DNA of 64,000 bases from Periplaneta americana (Eukaryota; Arthropoda; Insecta; Blattodea; Blattidae), in contig NC_091119.1 of the NCBI RefSeq assembly GCF_040183065.1, positions 109,910,263-109,974,262 on the forward strand, in the 5' to 3' direction. Both the position numbers and the translations under genes were made by a program. The notes beneath the pieces were generated by a model. It searched no databases. It was not told the DNA's origin and saw nothing but the letters and a program-made list of their open reading frames with translations. Positions 44,750 to 56,105 of the stretch are shown in pieces. Position 1 is the stretch's first letter. Every line of letters begins with the position of its first letter.

Positions 44750-44935
44750 CGGAGATTAAGGATGCACTGGAAGGAATGGTGAGTGGGAGAAGAGTTCAGG
44801 GTAGAAGAAGATATCAGATGATAGACGACATTAAGATATGTGGATCATATGCCGAGACTAAAAGGAAGGCAGAAAATAGGAAAGATTGGAGAATGCTGGG
44901 TTTGCAGTGAAAGACCTGTCCATGGGCAGAACACT
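44750..44935 (+). mobile_element. Second LINE C-terminal tail, sense
   Basis: Reads 'MVSGRRVQGRRRYQMIDDIK' and 'AETKRKAENRKDWRMLGLQ', a common LINE protein end. It stops at a TGA near 44910 in the frame. It abuts the previous tail, so two short LINE insertions or one chimaeric tail are possible. Confidence 0.7.
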
Positions 44936-44939
44936 TATG

Positions 44940-45400
44940 TATGTACTGTTAGTGACTGGTAAATCCGACCCTAGAACTTGGAGAAGTTAGGGGGTGAAAA
45001 TTGCTCCCCACCCACCACACGCTTCAGTAGCGAGAGTTTGTCAGTCAATTTATAGTGTCAGGTGGTCAGGTCCTCAGTCTTGCCTTCCTGCCTGTCTGTG
45101 TGTTGTACATATAGAAAACATTTGGTCTGGTGATCTTTCGCTTTCGCGTTCTGTAATATATTACTAGCTCTTTAGTTTTTGTTATAACAATTTAGTTTAG
45201 TTAGTGTGTTCTTCTTTATAATTGTTTCAAGTTTTTAGTTATAATAAATGTCGTCTTGGACTTACTCATTCGGTGTTAACATCCGACTCCCTCTGCCTAG
45301 TTTAAAAGCGGGAACCTGATTTCAATGCCAAGCCTCATTTGATAATTACTGATAATGACGCGTGATGAACTTCTTCGTTACTTTAGCCCTTTGTCCATTT
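44940..45400. other. No recognisable gene
   Basis: Nothing supportable. A short pyrimidine-rich patch lies at 45080-45200. Confidence 0.5.
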
Positions 45401-45796
45401 CTTAAAGGAGCAGTCCGCGATAAAATTAAGTTGGCTTTAATCAAACACGTTTTTCAATCTAAGTAGAATGTAATTTACCGCATGTCAATGCGAGGCATGG
45501 TTCTTGAGTTACTGACTCCGGACAAAAACTTATGACGTCACAGCCACTGAACTGGTGTGATTGCGTAGTAGAGCAGCCCTTTGTATTAAAATAAATAATC
45601 TTCTCCAGCCGTAGTAAACGTGAACAGAATTTCGGACTTAGTTATGATTGTGTGAAGTCATGTTTTGCTTTTTATTTAATCATAAAACCAGCACATACCA
45701 ATGTTGTGGTTTTATGTAGACGTATTTTCTTTTATATGAACGATTTTGAACTACAGTAGACTAAACAGAAGAAATTGTATCGTAAAACAGTTTAAA

Positions 45797-46111
45797 ATGC
45801 CGTGGTGTTGTGATTTTTCGTGTTCAGAGGGAACAACAAAAACAGAACATGAAGAAGGGGTATCATTTCATGTATTTCCGAACAGGGAAAAGTTACTGCA
45901 AAGATTTAAAACATGGGTGAAGAAAATCAACAGAAAAGGTTTTACACTATCGAAAACTACTGTTGTGTGTTCCAGTGATTTCCGTGAAACTGATTTTGAA
46001 GAATCGTCTTTACTAAAAAGATGTTTAATGAAAGACAATAGAACTCCTATGAAAATTAAGAAAACTTCTGTCCTTTTCCTATTTTTGAAAGGAGAATCTC
46101 CCCCAAGATAG
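45797..46111 (+). CDS. Kolobok THAP-domain protein, N-terminal piece
   Basis: 104 codons from ATG 45797 (MPWCCDFSC). THAP zinc-finger features in order: C5 and C9 as the first pair (C-x3-C), 'VSFHVFPN' (residues 22-29), the 'F.KTW' helix (37-40), and 'VVCSSDF' (56-62), where the family normally has 'C..HF'. The second-pair Cys is C58, and the expected zinc-ligand His is Asp 61. The AVPTIF box is not recognisable. The start is the ATG directly before the finger; an upstream extension lacks an ATG. THAP domains bind the transposon ends. After the stop at 46109 a different frame stays open to 46430 with an acidic, Ser/Asn-rich linker. The missing His suggests the finger is dead. Confidence 0.75.
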   Translation: MPWCCDFSCSEGTTKTEHEEGVSFHVFPNREKLLQRFKTWVKKINRKGFTLSKTTVVCSSDFRETDFEESSLLKRCLMKDNRTPMKIKKTSVLFLFLKGESPPR

Positions 46112-46443
46112 TTCTGATCTACGCGCTCCTCTCCTTATAAATGAAAGAAGGTTGTCGAAGAAGCAATAGCAAGTTGCAGTGATGCACCTATAGCTCAAAA
46201 TATTGACGTATGTGTAGTTCTGGATGAGTCTGACAATTCACAGGAACCTAATACAAACAAAGCTGTGCAGTGTGAGATAGGGTGCGATATCCTAAGAAAT
46301 GTGTGTGATGAATCAGATGTGGGTGAGCCAGAAACTGACTTAGAGACATATTTTCAAATAGAAAAAGAAACTTCAAATTCTAATTCATCAGGTTCCAAGG
46401 ATGCTGCACATGAAACAGAAAGTAAATAGGAAGTCAAAAAGTG

Positions 46444-46472
46444 TTTTTTTTTTTTTTTTTTTTTTTTTTTTG
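46444..46472. repeat. Poly-T run inside the Kolobok element
   Basis: 28 or so T residues between linker and core. On the minus strand it is an A run; it may be simple slippage, with no retroposon attached. Confidence 0.9.
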
Positions 46473-46799
46473 TATTCTGGTCAGCGTTACAAATTTTGTT
46501 TTTCTTCTGTAATATTTGTCATTCCTCTTTTACAAATATTTGGTAGAAACAATAGGACCATTGCTGAAAGTTAATGCAGTGTGCCAGAATGCCCGTAATT
46601 GGGAGTGGAAGTCCCAACAAAGGTGAAGCATAGCAGTGAGTTCTGCGTTATACTTGTGCGATATAAGATACAATAGTTTGAAAAATTTTCAAAAACTTTA
46701 CAACTATGTTTCATCGGCAAGACAAGATTTTATAAAATAATTTCAAAATTCGTAGAGCCAACAGTCAGATGTACTTATTTTCAGATTCATGAACAACTT

Positions 46800-47699
46800 A
46801 TCAATTCCCTAAAAGATAAAAACGTGCGAATCGCGGTGATGGCCAATTTGACTCGCCTAGTTACAGTGCAAAATATGTGACTTACGGTGTAATGGACCAC
46901 GATTCAGATAAGATTATAGACTTCGTAGTTCTGCAAACAGGTCTAATTGTAGGCGAAACAGCATGCGAAAAAGTTCTAGATTGCCTAAAAGAAAAAATGA
47001 ACATTACCCTCTTTCTATCAGACCACCATAGAGGAATTAGGAAATTGATAAGGACCAAATATGAATGGATGGGCTATCAATTTGACATTTGGCACATGGC
47101 AAAAAGCTTAAAGCCGCCGCACAAATGTGGAAAGAGAGCATCATAAATCACCTATGTGGTCTTGTGCTACATGTGAAGGTGATTCTGACGACTTAGAAGA
47201 CAGATTCATTCCTGTATTAAATCAAGTTTGTAATATACACGAATGGGGAGAAACAGACATAATAAAAAATGTGCACACATTCACCCATACAATAGTGGAA
47301 GGGAATGGATCGAACCTGGATCCAGCGATTACAATGCTCTGAAAAATGTTGTATGTAACCCTGCTCTTTTAAAAGACCTAATCAGACTAATCAATTTTGT
47401 CACACCAGCAAATTTGAATTGTACCATAACGAGAGATTGCTTTACACTCCTAAGAGAAAACACTTTCCATATGGTGGAATGGTAACAGGAACTATGATTG
47501 TGATAATGGACCATAATTACAACGTGAATAGAGATGTAAATGGCTCCAGACTCCAGTACTCTAAAGCCACTAAACGATGGGTGGAAGACAAAACATACAG
47601 CTGGAAGAAAAATGCGTGGAGAGAAGATACTATACAGAAAAAAGTCTTGGAAGTAGTTCTGGTTATCAACTGCCGCAATTCGATGATCCACATGTTTTA
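46800..47699 (+). pseudogene. Kolobok transposase catalytic region, decayed
   Basis: A frame from 46835 reads 'GDGQFDSPSYSAKYVTYGVM', 'DHDSDKIIDFVVLQTGLIVG' and 'ITLFLSDHHRGIRKLI', then 'YQFDIWHMAKSLK'. The Asp of 'GDG' and the Asp of 'SDHH' are the expected first two catalytic residues. Further frames hold 'SCATCEGDSDDLEDRF', 'ALKNVVCNPALLKDL', and near 47500 'MDHNYNVNRD' and 'YSKATKRWVEDKTYSWKKNA'. This is the block order I know for this transposase family. I count about five frame changes, the first between 'KDKNVRIA' and 'GDGQ' near 46834. Length fits a single enzyme with the THAP part. Confidence 0.85.
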
Positions 47700-48429
47700 G
47701 AGGTTCCCCCAAACATAACTTCGTGACTCAACAACTATGACGCAATAGAATAATATAAACCATGTACTAATTTATTGTTGACGTGAGATAAACACGTATT
47801 TGCAGTCCATTCATAACGAATATTTCACGTCTCACATACATTCACTCACTCAGTGAAGGCGTTGAATTAAGTTATAATGGATCGACATATTAAACCTTTT
47901 CAGTTTGAACCCTTACCAGAGCCAAGTTGTTCTAATCACTATGAGTACGAAATTCAAAATGGGTAAGTTATTATTATTATTATTATTACAGTATATGCAT
48001 GTGATAGATCCTAAGTGTGTTAATAATAACTGACTGTAACGTATGAATATATATTTACTCGTTCTACGCTGTATGTCAACGGAACTACAACGCAGTCTTA
48101 TGAAGCGATCAGTGGTTATGATGTCAGAGCTTGCAGTAAGACCTTTAATATTTCGCAAACTAAAAGGCGTAGAGCGATGCGACAAACGCCGTTAATCCAA
48201 GGATTACTTTGGTAAACATCCTATAATATAATAATCGAAATATGGAATTTTATCGCGGACTGCTCCTTTAATGATTCGAGGGAGTCTCGCTATCCTTCGG
48301 CAGGTCTTCGTACACAACTTCTTTCTTTGTCTTGTTTTATCTCCTCCTTAACCGACTCAATAATCCAACGAGATGTAGGAGATGACATATCTCTCACAAT
48401 ACAGGACCATCATGGAGACGTTACAGGAC

Positions 48430-48560
48430 AAGTGCAAGACCTACCAAGTCCTGTGACATAGAGATAAATTTCACCCCACGTCAGGAACAGAACCACGGAC
48501 TGCCTAGTTGGGAAGCACACATTGTCGTAACTGCGGACGCTACACTTCTTTCTTGTGAAA
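48430..48560 (-). mobile_element. Possible degenerate tRNA-type SINE
   Basis: The reverse complement has 'TTCCCAACTAGGCAGTCCG' and a box B-like GTGGTTCTGTTCCTGAC. Both are weak matches, with no clear ends. Confidence 0.3.
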
Positions 48561-50025
48561 ATTTATTGCTAGCTACTTTCACAACGCGACTTCTTAAAAG
48601 TATTATTTTAATCAATTTTTACAGCAAAGTGCTGGCTGACACTTTCTCTTAATTTGCACTTAGCTTATCAAAACAATTTTGAAATTACTGAAGAGTGTGA
48701 TTAACTCGCAATTTATTAAATGAGTATGTTAATTCATTTACAGCTGTTGAAAGGACTGCAACTGGATTGGCATAACGTTTTCCCATTACTAATTAAACTA
48801 CATAATAGCGAACTAGTATTTACTATTTAGCTGTAGGTATAGTCATTTTCAGAATACCCTCAGATCGCTTTAATGTGCATTTGCTATTTGATATATTACA
48901 TTTAGGACACTGCAGTCCTAAGTTTCCAATAATGTTTTAATTACCATCCGTCACAAATGTTTGATGAAATAGTTAATTTCGGCGAACTAATGTACATAGT
49001 AATTTACCAGGGTCTTAGAAAATCTTTTCAAACTTATTTTCCTTCTGATTTTGTTGTCAGAAATATGCAATATGAATTCGTCCCTTTCTTGCAATATGTC
49101 ATTTTGGTTAATGTTTGAATTTCGGCATTTCTCGTGTGATTTATCTAAGTGTATCCACCCATTCATATAGTGCTGGTTTTTTTTTTTAACAGTGCCCTCT
49201 TTTGTAACAGAAAATAAGCAAGTACAGTAATATGTAATAGTAAATAAAATATTTGAACAGATTAATGTGTTCAGTTAATGGTATGGCTGTTATCGAATAC
49301 AGCTAAAATGGTTTCTGAGGCTAATATAATTGAGGCAACACCATTATGATTCACCGGTGAGTAAAATGTTTTCTTTATCAATAGTAGCAGTAGCAGGGCA
49401 GTCTCTTCTCTACCCTCTACCTCTGTTTGTCACGTGTTTGTTGAGAGCGTGCGGACTGTTAGAAGTGGAGTGGGTGAAATTCGTTACAAGGCCGGATTTA
49501 CCAGTCACCAACAATATGTATGTATACGGAAATAGGATACTTGTCAGTTTAGAGAATAATTTTAAAAATATTCGAGTATGAATTTGGAAAAATCTCATTT
49601 ATTGAAACAGGTAAAACTCTTGTGGTGTTAAATCAACAACAAAGAAAATCTTAAAGCATGTCAATGCTGTGTAACAGCTACAAATTATAATAATCATATG
49701 TGAGTTAATGTAAGTACATTGTAGATCTATTACTTTTAACTTCAGCAGGAGAATCTTTTCTTGTTTAGACCTTATAATTTATAGTAAAAGTTTCTGTGAC
49801 GATTTCTTTCTCTTAATTCTTTTTATATTTTTGTTTGTTATAGATTTGGTTTGTTTTTTGTTCTTCTGGAATCTATGAGATACTTGAGTTTTGTTCCTCT
49901 CCTTGGAGACGGAACCAGTATTTTGCCCCGAAATTCTGGAGAAATTTCGTCCTTGACAGCTCAAGGAAACATGTAAGTTTTTTATCACACCCAATACAGC
50001 TAAATCTACAATGAGTTTCTAAGGT
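48561..50025. other. No recognisable gene
   Basis: Unclassified AT-rich sequence with no supportable frame. Confidence 0.5.
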
Positions 50026-50029
50026 CGTG

Positions 50030-50640
50030 CAGCAACTAACGAATGTGTGCTGCCTGGGTCAAAGCCTGCTTAAAGCAGTTCCATAACCATGGCAAGAAAG
50101 AAACAAACTCACCTTATTTACTTACTATTACATTTTATCCACAAAAAGTGGGCATCTGGTGTTCCATGAATGCGAATAGAATTATTGGGGCCACATTCTT
50201 CCATCAAACTGTTACCTGTGATGTCTTCATAAATCAAATTTTCTTGCCTGGATTTATTCCGCAAGTGTCAGAGGAAGAAAAGCAGTCTGTCTGTTCAGCA
50301 GGACTCACCAACTGTTCATATCATGGATAGGTCCTTACAAGAATTGTAAAAGATCTTTGGGGAGAGAATTATCAGTAACAATGTCTGGCCAGCTAGATCA
50401 CCCGATCTTATCCCCCTGCGATTATTTTCTTTGGGGATATATCAAATCTAAAGTATATACCAAAATCCACGAATATTATTTAATCTACAAGAAAACATTG
50501 CAATGGAAATTAGAAATATTACAATCGATCTTCTTCGATGTGTGAATGAAAATTTGTTCTGGAGATCGCAATTTTATTGTGATTGCACATGATGGAGGAC
50601 ATTTCCAGCATATTATGAATGGAAGATAGTAAATAAATAA
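50030..50640 (+). pseudogene. Mariner-type transposase remnant
   Basis: The + frames give 'KVGIWCSMNANRIIGATFFH', 'QTVTCDVFINQIFLPGF', then 'QLDHPILSPCDYFLWGYIKS' with KVY, and near 50590 'DGGHFQHI'. This is the usual order for the core and C-terminus of a DD41D or related transposase. The 'DL.P.D' box has decayed to 'HPILSPCDY'. Terminal repeats not identified. Confidence 0.7.
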
Positions 50641-51920
50641 AATAAAATAGTTATTTTCTTGCCGTAGTTACAAGATTGATTTAACTGGGGAGAGTGCATG
50701 CTTTGACTGAAGCAACACTCGATCGTTACAGACTTTCTGTATACTGTGAGACTTATTCTTGACACTGTATTTCCGGAATGCAGCATAAAATAATTACAAA
50801 TAAGAAGTGGAACTATCTGAATTTCTCGTTTTTACAATACGAAAATTTTAAAGCAAGGAGAGAAAGGAATGGTATCTTACTGTGAACAGAAGATTCAGGT
50901 TACTGTTATTTCATCAGTCATGAATAAAATCCAGTTTAAACCTTTCCTTCTAGCGAAATTTTCAGTGCAATACTCGAAACTTGATCAATAACAGTAACCT
51001 ACAGGTTTATGAAGTCCTCTGTGTCGCTTCCAATAGGAATCCTAGATGAGTAGACATAATTGCTGTTGATCGCAATAAGAAGACAGGGTACATATTGGAG
51101 CCCACCATACAATTTGAGACTTGCAGTGAACAGTTTGTGGAAGTATATAATGAGAAGAAACAAATTTATGAACATCTGACTTCTTTAAAAATTATCACCT
51201 GGAGACCACCAAAATTATGGGCCATTCATTGGAAGCCGAGGGAACTATAACAAAATATTTAAAAAAAATTTGTGAATGATTTAATTTACCGAGAACAATC
51301 TGTAAAGAAATTGCCCTTATGGCCCTTAAGTCATTTATTCAGGTTTTAAAATATCATTTATATAACAACAGCAAATAATTTCAATGATTTATACTTTTCT
51401 TATATGCACCCTAAATTCATGTTTATGTAGGCCTACTTTTTTATTATTTAATATTATTACATTTTGTTAGGTATACTTTATCATTTTAGGCAGGCCACTC
51501 TGATGGTAAGTTTTGTAAATTAAATTAAATACAGTATATGTAAACATTCGAATCCGAGATTTTCGCGAAAATACGTGTTTTCAGCATCTCTCATATTGTA
51601 ACAAAAAAGTAGTTTTGGGTATGCCATCAGTCATGGACAGGGATTTTTCATAATTATTGTCTGGATTTTGTTCATATTTTGATCTACAAGTCAAATTTAC
51701 GAGTATGAGTATGTAACGCGGTACATTATGTGTATAATATATGTGAATCTTCAGACTGCTTTTTTCGTGACTTTTTGAATACCACGATGTAGAATGCATT
51801 TAATTGATATCGAGAGGCAAGAGATTGAGCTCCAACGTTCGGAAAAATCCTCACTGCATTTGCAATCAGACCTCATGCTTCATTGAGGGAGGGGCAACTA
51901 TATAAATTCTTGTAGCAAAG
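50641..51920. other. No recognisable gene
   Basis: Nothing supportable. Confidence 0.5.
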
Positions 51921-51928
51921 ATAGTAGA

Positions 51929-52195
51929 GTGGGTTTGACATGGCTAAGATTGGATGCATGGAAGGGTCATAAAATTGTCACCGAAGAAGGAGACCACATC
52001 TGTCTATTGTGTGTCGAAAAAGAGTCATGGGAGCACATTCTAGCGCATTGCAAGAAAACAAAGCATCTTCGAAGAAAATATCTACCACTCTTAATGCTAG
52101 GTTGGAATAGGAGTTCGCTCGTATATCTTGATCTCATGGGGAACAGAGAATACAAACAAAAGTCTGGATTGGCCCTCTTTAAGACGAGATAGCTT
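51929..52195 (+). mobile_element. LINE C-terminal zinc-knuckle fragment
   Basis: 87 codons reading 'DHICLLCVEKESWEHILAHC' then 'KKTKHLRRKYLPLLMLGW'. A C-x2-C..H-x4-C knuckle after a Glu-rich loop is the end of many R1/I-like LINE proteins. No reverse transcriptase precedes it, so it is a short 5'-truncated piece. Confidence 0.7.
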
Positions 52196-52199
52196 AGAA

Positions 52200-53010
52200 C
52201 ATTAGTTGTTGAAGTTTATGATAGGAACTGACGAAGGGATAATGATAACTATTGAATTATACACTTTTATGTCTGTTAATAAGTTAAGTTAGGATATATG
52301 ATACAATACGTTTTGTATGTACCACTTGCATATTAACCGTGTGTTTTATGAAGAGTGGTTGGATTTTAATCATAGGTGAGGTGGGCGAAAATCCTACAAA
52401 GTAGGACCTGTTTTGTAAAGCATGTACAGTCAAAGAACCCATGAACTGGATTCAAAGGCATCTGTATGTATAATTGCTGAATAAATCCACATCTATCTAA
52501 ACAATTGACAAATAATGAGGGGGTTGAGTTAGTACTTAATCAGTATTAAACTATTAATTAAGCTTAGGCCTATAGGTATAGCGTTTTCTGCAAATCTGTC
52601 GAAGTCTAGACTGATCATGTGAAAGAGACACTATCAATTCTGATATCTCAATATCATGTGCGTGTGTTTACATCATTTTTTCTTTTCGTAAAGACCTAAG
52701 TATGCGTATCTCAGGGGTAAGTGTATTAGTGCTGGGTCATAGTGCTCCCTCCCTATATCAAATTAAATTAAATTCAAACTTAAAAGATTGTCTTTAAGAA
52801 CTACTGTAGTTAGAATTTATATATTAATTATTAGAAATGCCTATTTTTGTAAAGAGAGAAAACAATATTAGAAATGAAATCCGACCTAATGTGTGCTCCA
52901 TCCTCAGAACAGGATTCATCATATTCGCCAGAAAGTAGGCAAAGGCACAAATGCTATACGTCGATATGTACGGCATTAGTAAAGGAAAAAAATTAGAAAT
53001 GATTACAATA
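52200..53010. other. No recognisable gene
   Basis: Nothing supportable. Confidence 0.5.
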
Positions 53011-53014
53011 AGAG

Positions 53015-53165
53015 TATATGTCCATGTTGAATCTTTCGTACACTACTTTCAACACTTGAATATAAATAATTGATTAAATGGCGATCTTACTCGTGTTAAT
53101 TATGTAAGCATGTGCGGCTTACAGCTGTTTCGGTGCTACTTGGCACCATCCTCAGAGCTGTAGCT
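53015..53165 (-). repeat. Dispersed repeat, inverted copy 2
   Basis: The reverse complement of the 19150-19285 block: 'GGCTTACAGCTGTTTCGGTG', 'GGCACCATCCTCAGAG', 'TAATTGATTAAATGGCGATC' and 'CCATGTTGAATCTTTCGTAC'. It lies just outside the mariner-like element that follows. Confidence 0.7.
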
Positions 53166-53480
53166 GTTTTATGTAAATTTCTGCAAATTGAATTGCATAC
53201 AAGTATGTACAGAGTGTTTCATAATTATAGGTACAAGTAGAGGACAATTAAACAAGACAAAAGTCCTAATAAACATAGGTCTGGAAACCAGCTGTTTCCA
53301 AAAACGAGGGGGTTTTATTATGTCTTGTCAGTACAGGCACTCTGGGGTAACATAAGATCTGATATGCATTGGAGGGGAAAGACTCTTAAAAAATACGCTG
53401 AATGCGGACACCATCACGCTTCCTCATTGACAATCATACACATTCGAGTATCCCTGGCGTGTCTCTAATACATTCATAAC

Positions 53481-54689
53481 TAGGGAGCGGATTTTTATGT
53501 GCTAAAAAATTTAAATATATTTATTTTTTATGTGCTAAAAAGTACGAAAATATTTGCTAAAAATAAAAAAATATTTTTTTTTTAAATATGACAAAAATAT
53601 CTTACTTACTTACCTTGGAAAAAAATGTTACTAGGTACTCACCAACCACACTTGAGTGCTAGTAGTTGGCTGAGAATTGCAGTGAATAACAAAGGTCATC
53701 TCCAAATTCTCCATCACAAATGCGTGCCAATCATCTCTGAACAACGACTTATATTGTGAAAATGATCTTTCCACATCACAGAACGTCAGACGTGCATGTT
53801 TAAAGAGAGGAATGTCACAAACACATACACCGTCAATTTCACCTACAGGCACACTCTCTAATACTTGAGCAACTTTACACATTTTTTTATATCCACTGTT
53901 TTTCTCAAACACATTCTGGAATTTGTCCCTTAGTACTTGTACTTCTGAACCTGGTAGTGAGTCTAGTTTAATTTTCACGGCACGCATCTCCCTGTTTCAG
54001 ACAACAGGTTTTTGGATGTTTCGTTTCTTAAGCAACCATCTTTCAGTATATCTTCAAGGATATCGATTGACGAAATCTGATAACAGGGAATCATAACAAG
54101 ACGTATTGCCTTACTTGATGGAAATGAGCGAGAGGCGAGAGATTTGTTTAAATTAAATAATGTTCATACCCGAGTCTTATCTGTTGTGATTCACAAACAA
54201 AGCGTGGAATGAAATCATCTTCAGCAACAATAAACATTCCTAATTATGTGTTGCAAAATCTCTCCTCCTTGTCCATGTTAATTTATTCTTTAATAATAAC
54301 ACTGATATGCTGCCTAACAGTTCTCAGAACTTGCGATACTATTACAAAAATGGATCACGGATACATTACACAGCGCTTAGAAACATGAAGCAACCAAGAA
54401 TTCTTAAAAAGATAACGTACTTCTGAGTGACATAGTTGATTTAGTTTTAAAATGTTTAAAAGTTCTTGTAAAAAAATTATTTAAATAAAAAAACTCCAAG
54501 ATTTATGTGTTTATAATAGATTTCCTGAAAATATGTATCTACATATTTTTTTTGGGAAAATATGTATTTTTATGTGAAATAAAATTCGGTTTTTAAATTT
54601 GAAACTTCATGTTCGGAATTTTTAACTTTGTTAATTGTGTTTTATCTCAAGCAAAAATAATATTTAATTACATAGGAATCCGCTCCTTA
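53481..54689 (-). mobile_element. hAT element, 1209 bp
   Basis: Ends TAGGGAGCGGATT and AATCCGCTCCTTA are inverted with one mismatch. Perfect 8-bp target duplication TTCATAAC (53473-53480, 54690-54697). Subterminal 'TATGTGCTAAAAA' repeats follow the left end. It keeps only the C-terminal part of its transposase. It interrupts the DD41D element. Confidence 0.93.
53631..53987 (-). pseudogene. hAT transposase C-terminal fragment
   Basis: 118 open codons on the minus strand: 'RAVKIKLDSLPGSEVQVLRD', then 'YKKMCKVAQVLESVPVG', and 'ARLTFCDVERSFSQYKSLFR' with 'DDWHAFVMENLEM'. The 'ER.FS..K' block is the hAT dimerisation-region signature containing the last catalytic acid. It matches the + strand piece at 12290-12450. 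The N-terminal BED finger and the first two catalytic blocks are missing. Confidence 0.8.
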
Positions 54690-54699
54690 TTCATAACCA

Positions 54700-54830
54700 C
54701 TGACAGTGTATTCAGAAGTTTGTTAACATTATCAACAGAACTGGAATCACAAAACATTTTAACTATCCCCAAACAAAAAATCTATAGGACTGAAGTCGAA
54801 GGACCTGGAATGCCATGGTGTTGGTAAGCC
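54700..54830 (-). pseudogene. DD41D transposase piece next to the minisatellite
   Basis: Reading leftward out of the first minisatellite unit, the frame continues 'CGLPTPWHSRSFDFSPIDFL' and FGD. With 'RDGALAHFHLNVLEFLHTSF' from the unit itself, 41 residues separate the two Asp (DG and PI-D). This places the element in the DD41D group and shows that the minisatellite unit is transposase-coding sequence. Confidence 0.85.
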
Positions 54831-55726
54831 ACAGCCGATACTTCTGTTGTGAAAGCTTGTGTGTAAGAACTCTAGAACGTTCAAATGAAAGTGAGCCAGT
54901 GCTCCATCACGCACGTGCCACAGCCGATACTTCTGTTGTGAAAGCTTGTGTGTAAGAACTCTAGAACGTTCAAATGAAAGTGAGCCAGTGCTCCATCACG
55001 CACGTGCCACAGCCGATACTTCTGTTGTGAAAGCTTGTGTGTAAGAACTCTAGAACGTTCAAATGAAAGTGAGCCAGTGCTCCATCACGCACGTGCCACA
55101 GCCGATACTTCTGTTGTGAAAGCTTGTGTGTAAGAACTCTAGAACGTTCAAATGAAAGTGAGCCAGTGCTCCATCACGCACGTGCCACAGCCGATACTTC
55201 TGTTGTGAAAGCTTGTGTGTAAGAACTCTAGAACGTTCAAATGAAAGTGAGCCAGTGCTCTATCACGCACGTGCCACAGCTGATACTTCTGTTGTGAAAG
55301 CTTGTGTGTAAGAACTCTAGAACGTTCAAATGAAAGTGAACCAGTGTTCCATCACGCACGTGCCACAGCTGATACTTCTGTTGTGAAAGCTTGTGTGTAA
55401 GAACTCTAGAACGTTCAAATGAAAGTGAGCCAGTGCTCCATCACGCACGTGCCACAGCTGATACTTCTGTTGTGAAAGCTTGTGTGTAAGAACTCTAGAA
55501 CGTTCAAATGAAAGTGAGCCAGTGCTCCATCACGCACGTGCCACAGCCGATACTTCTGTTGTGAAAGCTTGTGTGTAAGAACTCTAGAACGTTCAAATGA
55601 AAGTGAACCAGTGCTCCATCAAGCACGTGTCACAGCTTTTACTTCTGTTGTGAAAGCTTGTGTGTAAGAACTCTAGAACGTTCAAATGAAAGTGAGCCAG
55701 TGCTCCATCACACACGTGCCACAGCA
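54828..55726. repeat. 89-bp minisatellite, ten full units, derived from a transposase gene
   Basis: Unit starts at 54828, 54917, 55006, 55095, 55184, 55273, 55362, 55451, 55540 and 55629, with a partial eleventh at 55718. Units are nearly identical; variants cluster in the later ones (for example GTCACAGCTTTTAC at 55629 in place of GCCACAGCCGATAC). On the minus strand each unit encodes '..RDGALAHFHLNVLEF..', the second-Asp box of the DD41D transposase. Since 89 is not a multiple of three, the array destroys the frame. Confidence 0.97.
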
Positions 55727-55873
55727 GCTGCTTTTCCCTAAAAGGTACATCATCCAAAAGTGGCATACCAGTACTTCATGTTGGAAAAATGGAGGTATGC
55801 ACGACCATTAAGTCTTATCAGGTGCCGCTAACATACTAGGTTGTCCTCTGATTGAGGTTCTGGCTGATATGTA

Positions 55874-56105
55874 CATCTATTATTAGGCAGTACATCTCAC
55901 TTGATGATATGCGTCAGAGGAAGAACAATTCTTTGTATGCATCTCAAGTCTGACTAGTGTAATATGTAGCTAGTCGGCGATGTATGCAATGGAGGGGAAA
56001 AGGAATCTCCTGGCCTAGTTGCCTCATAAGTGGTGCCTTCTTGATATCACTTGTGTGGTTCAAACTTGTTTTCGGACAGTAACTTAGACTAAACAACAAC
56101 AATAT
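55874..56105 (+). repeat. Dispersed retroposon-like repeat with AAC tail, copy 2
   Basis: Direct copy of 6375-6615, ending 'AACTTAGACTAAACAACAAC'. It lies inside the DD41D element, so it inserted after it. Confidence 0.7.

Larger units (their letters stand above)
45406..48267 (+). mobile_element. Kolobok DNA transposon, complete ends
   Basis: 2862 bp. Perfect 22-bp inverted ends, beginning AGGAGCAGTCCGCGATAA and mirrored at 48246-48267, with TTAA on both sides (45402-45405, 48268-48271). TTAA targets plus a THAP protein plus the transposase type identify Kolobok rather than piggyBac. Order: THAP protein (45797-46111), an acidic linker frame (46150-46430), a poly-T run (46444-46471), the catalytic region (46800-47699), and a non-coding right end with a short (ATT)n. 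The coding part is broken in several places while the ends are intact, so this copy can no longer make enzyme but could still have been moved by one. Confidence 0.93.
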
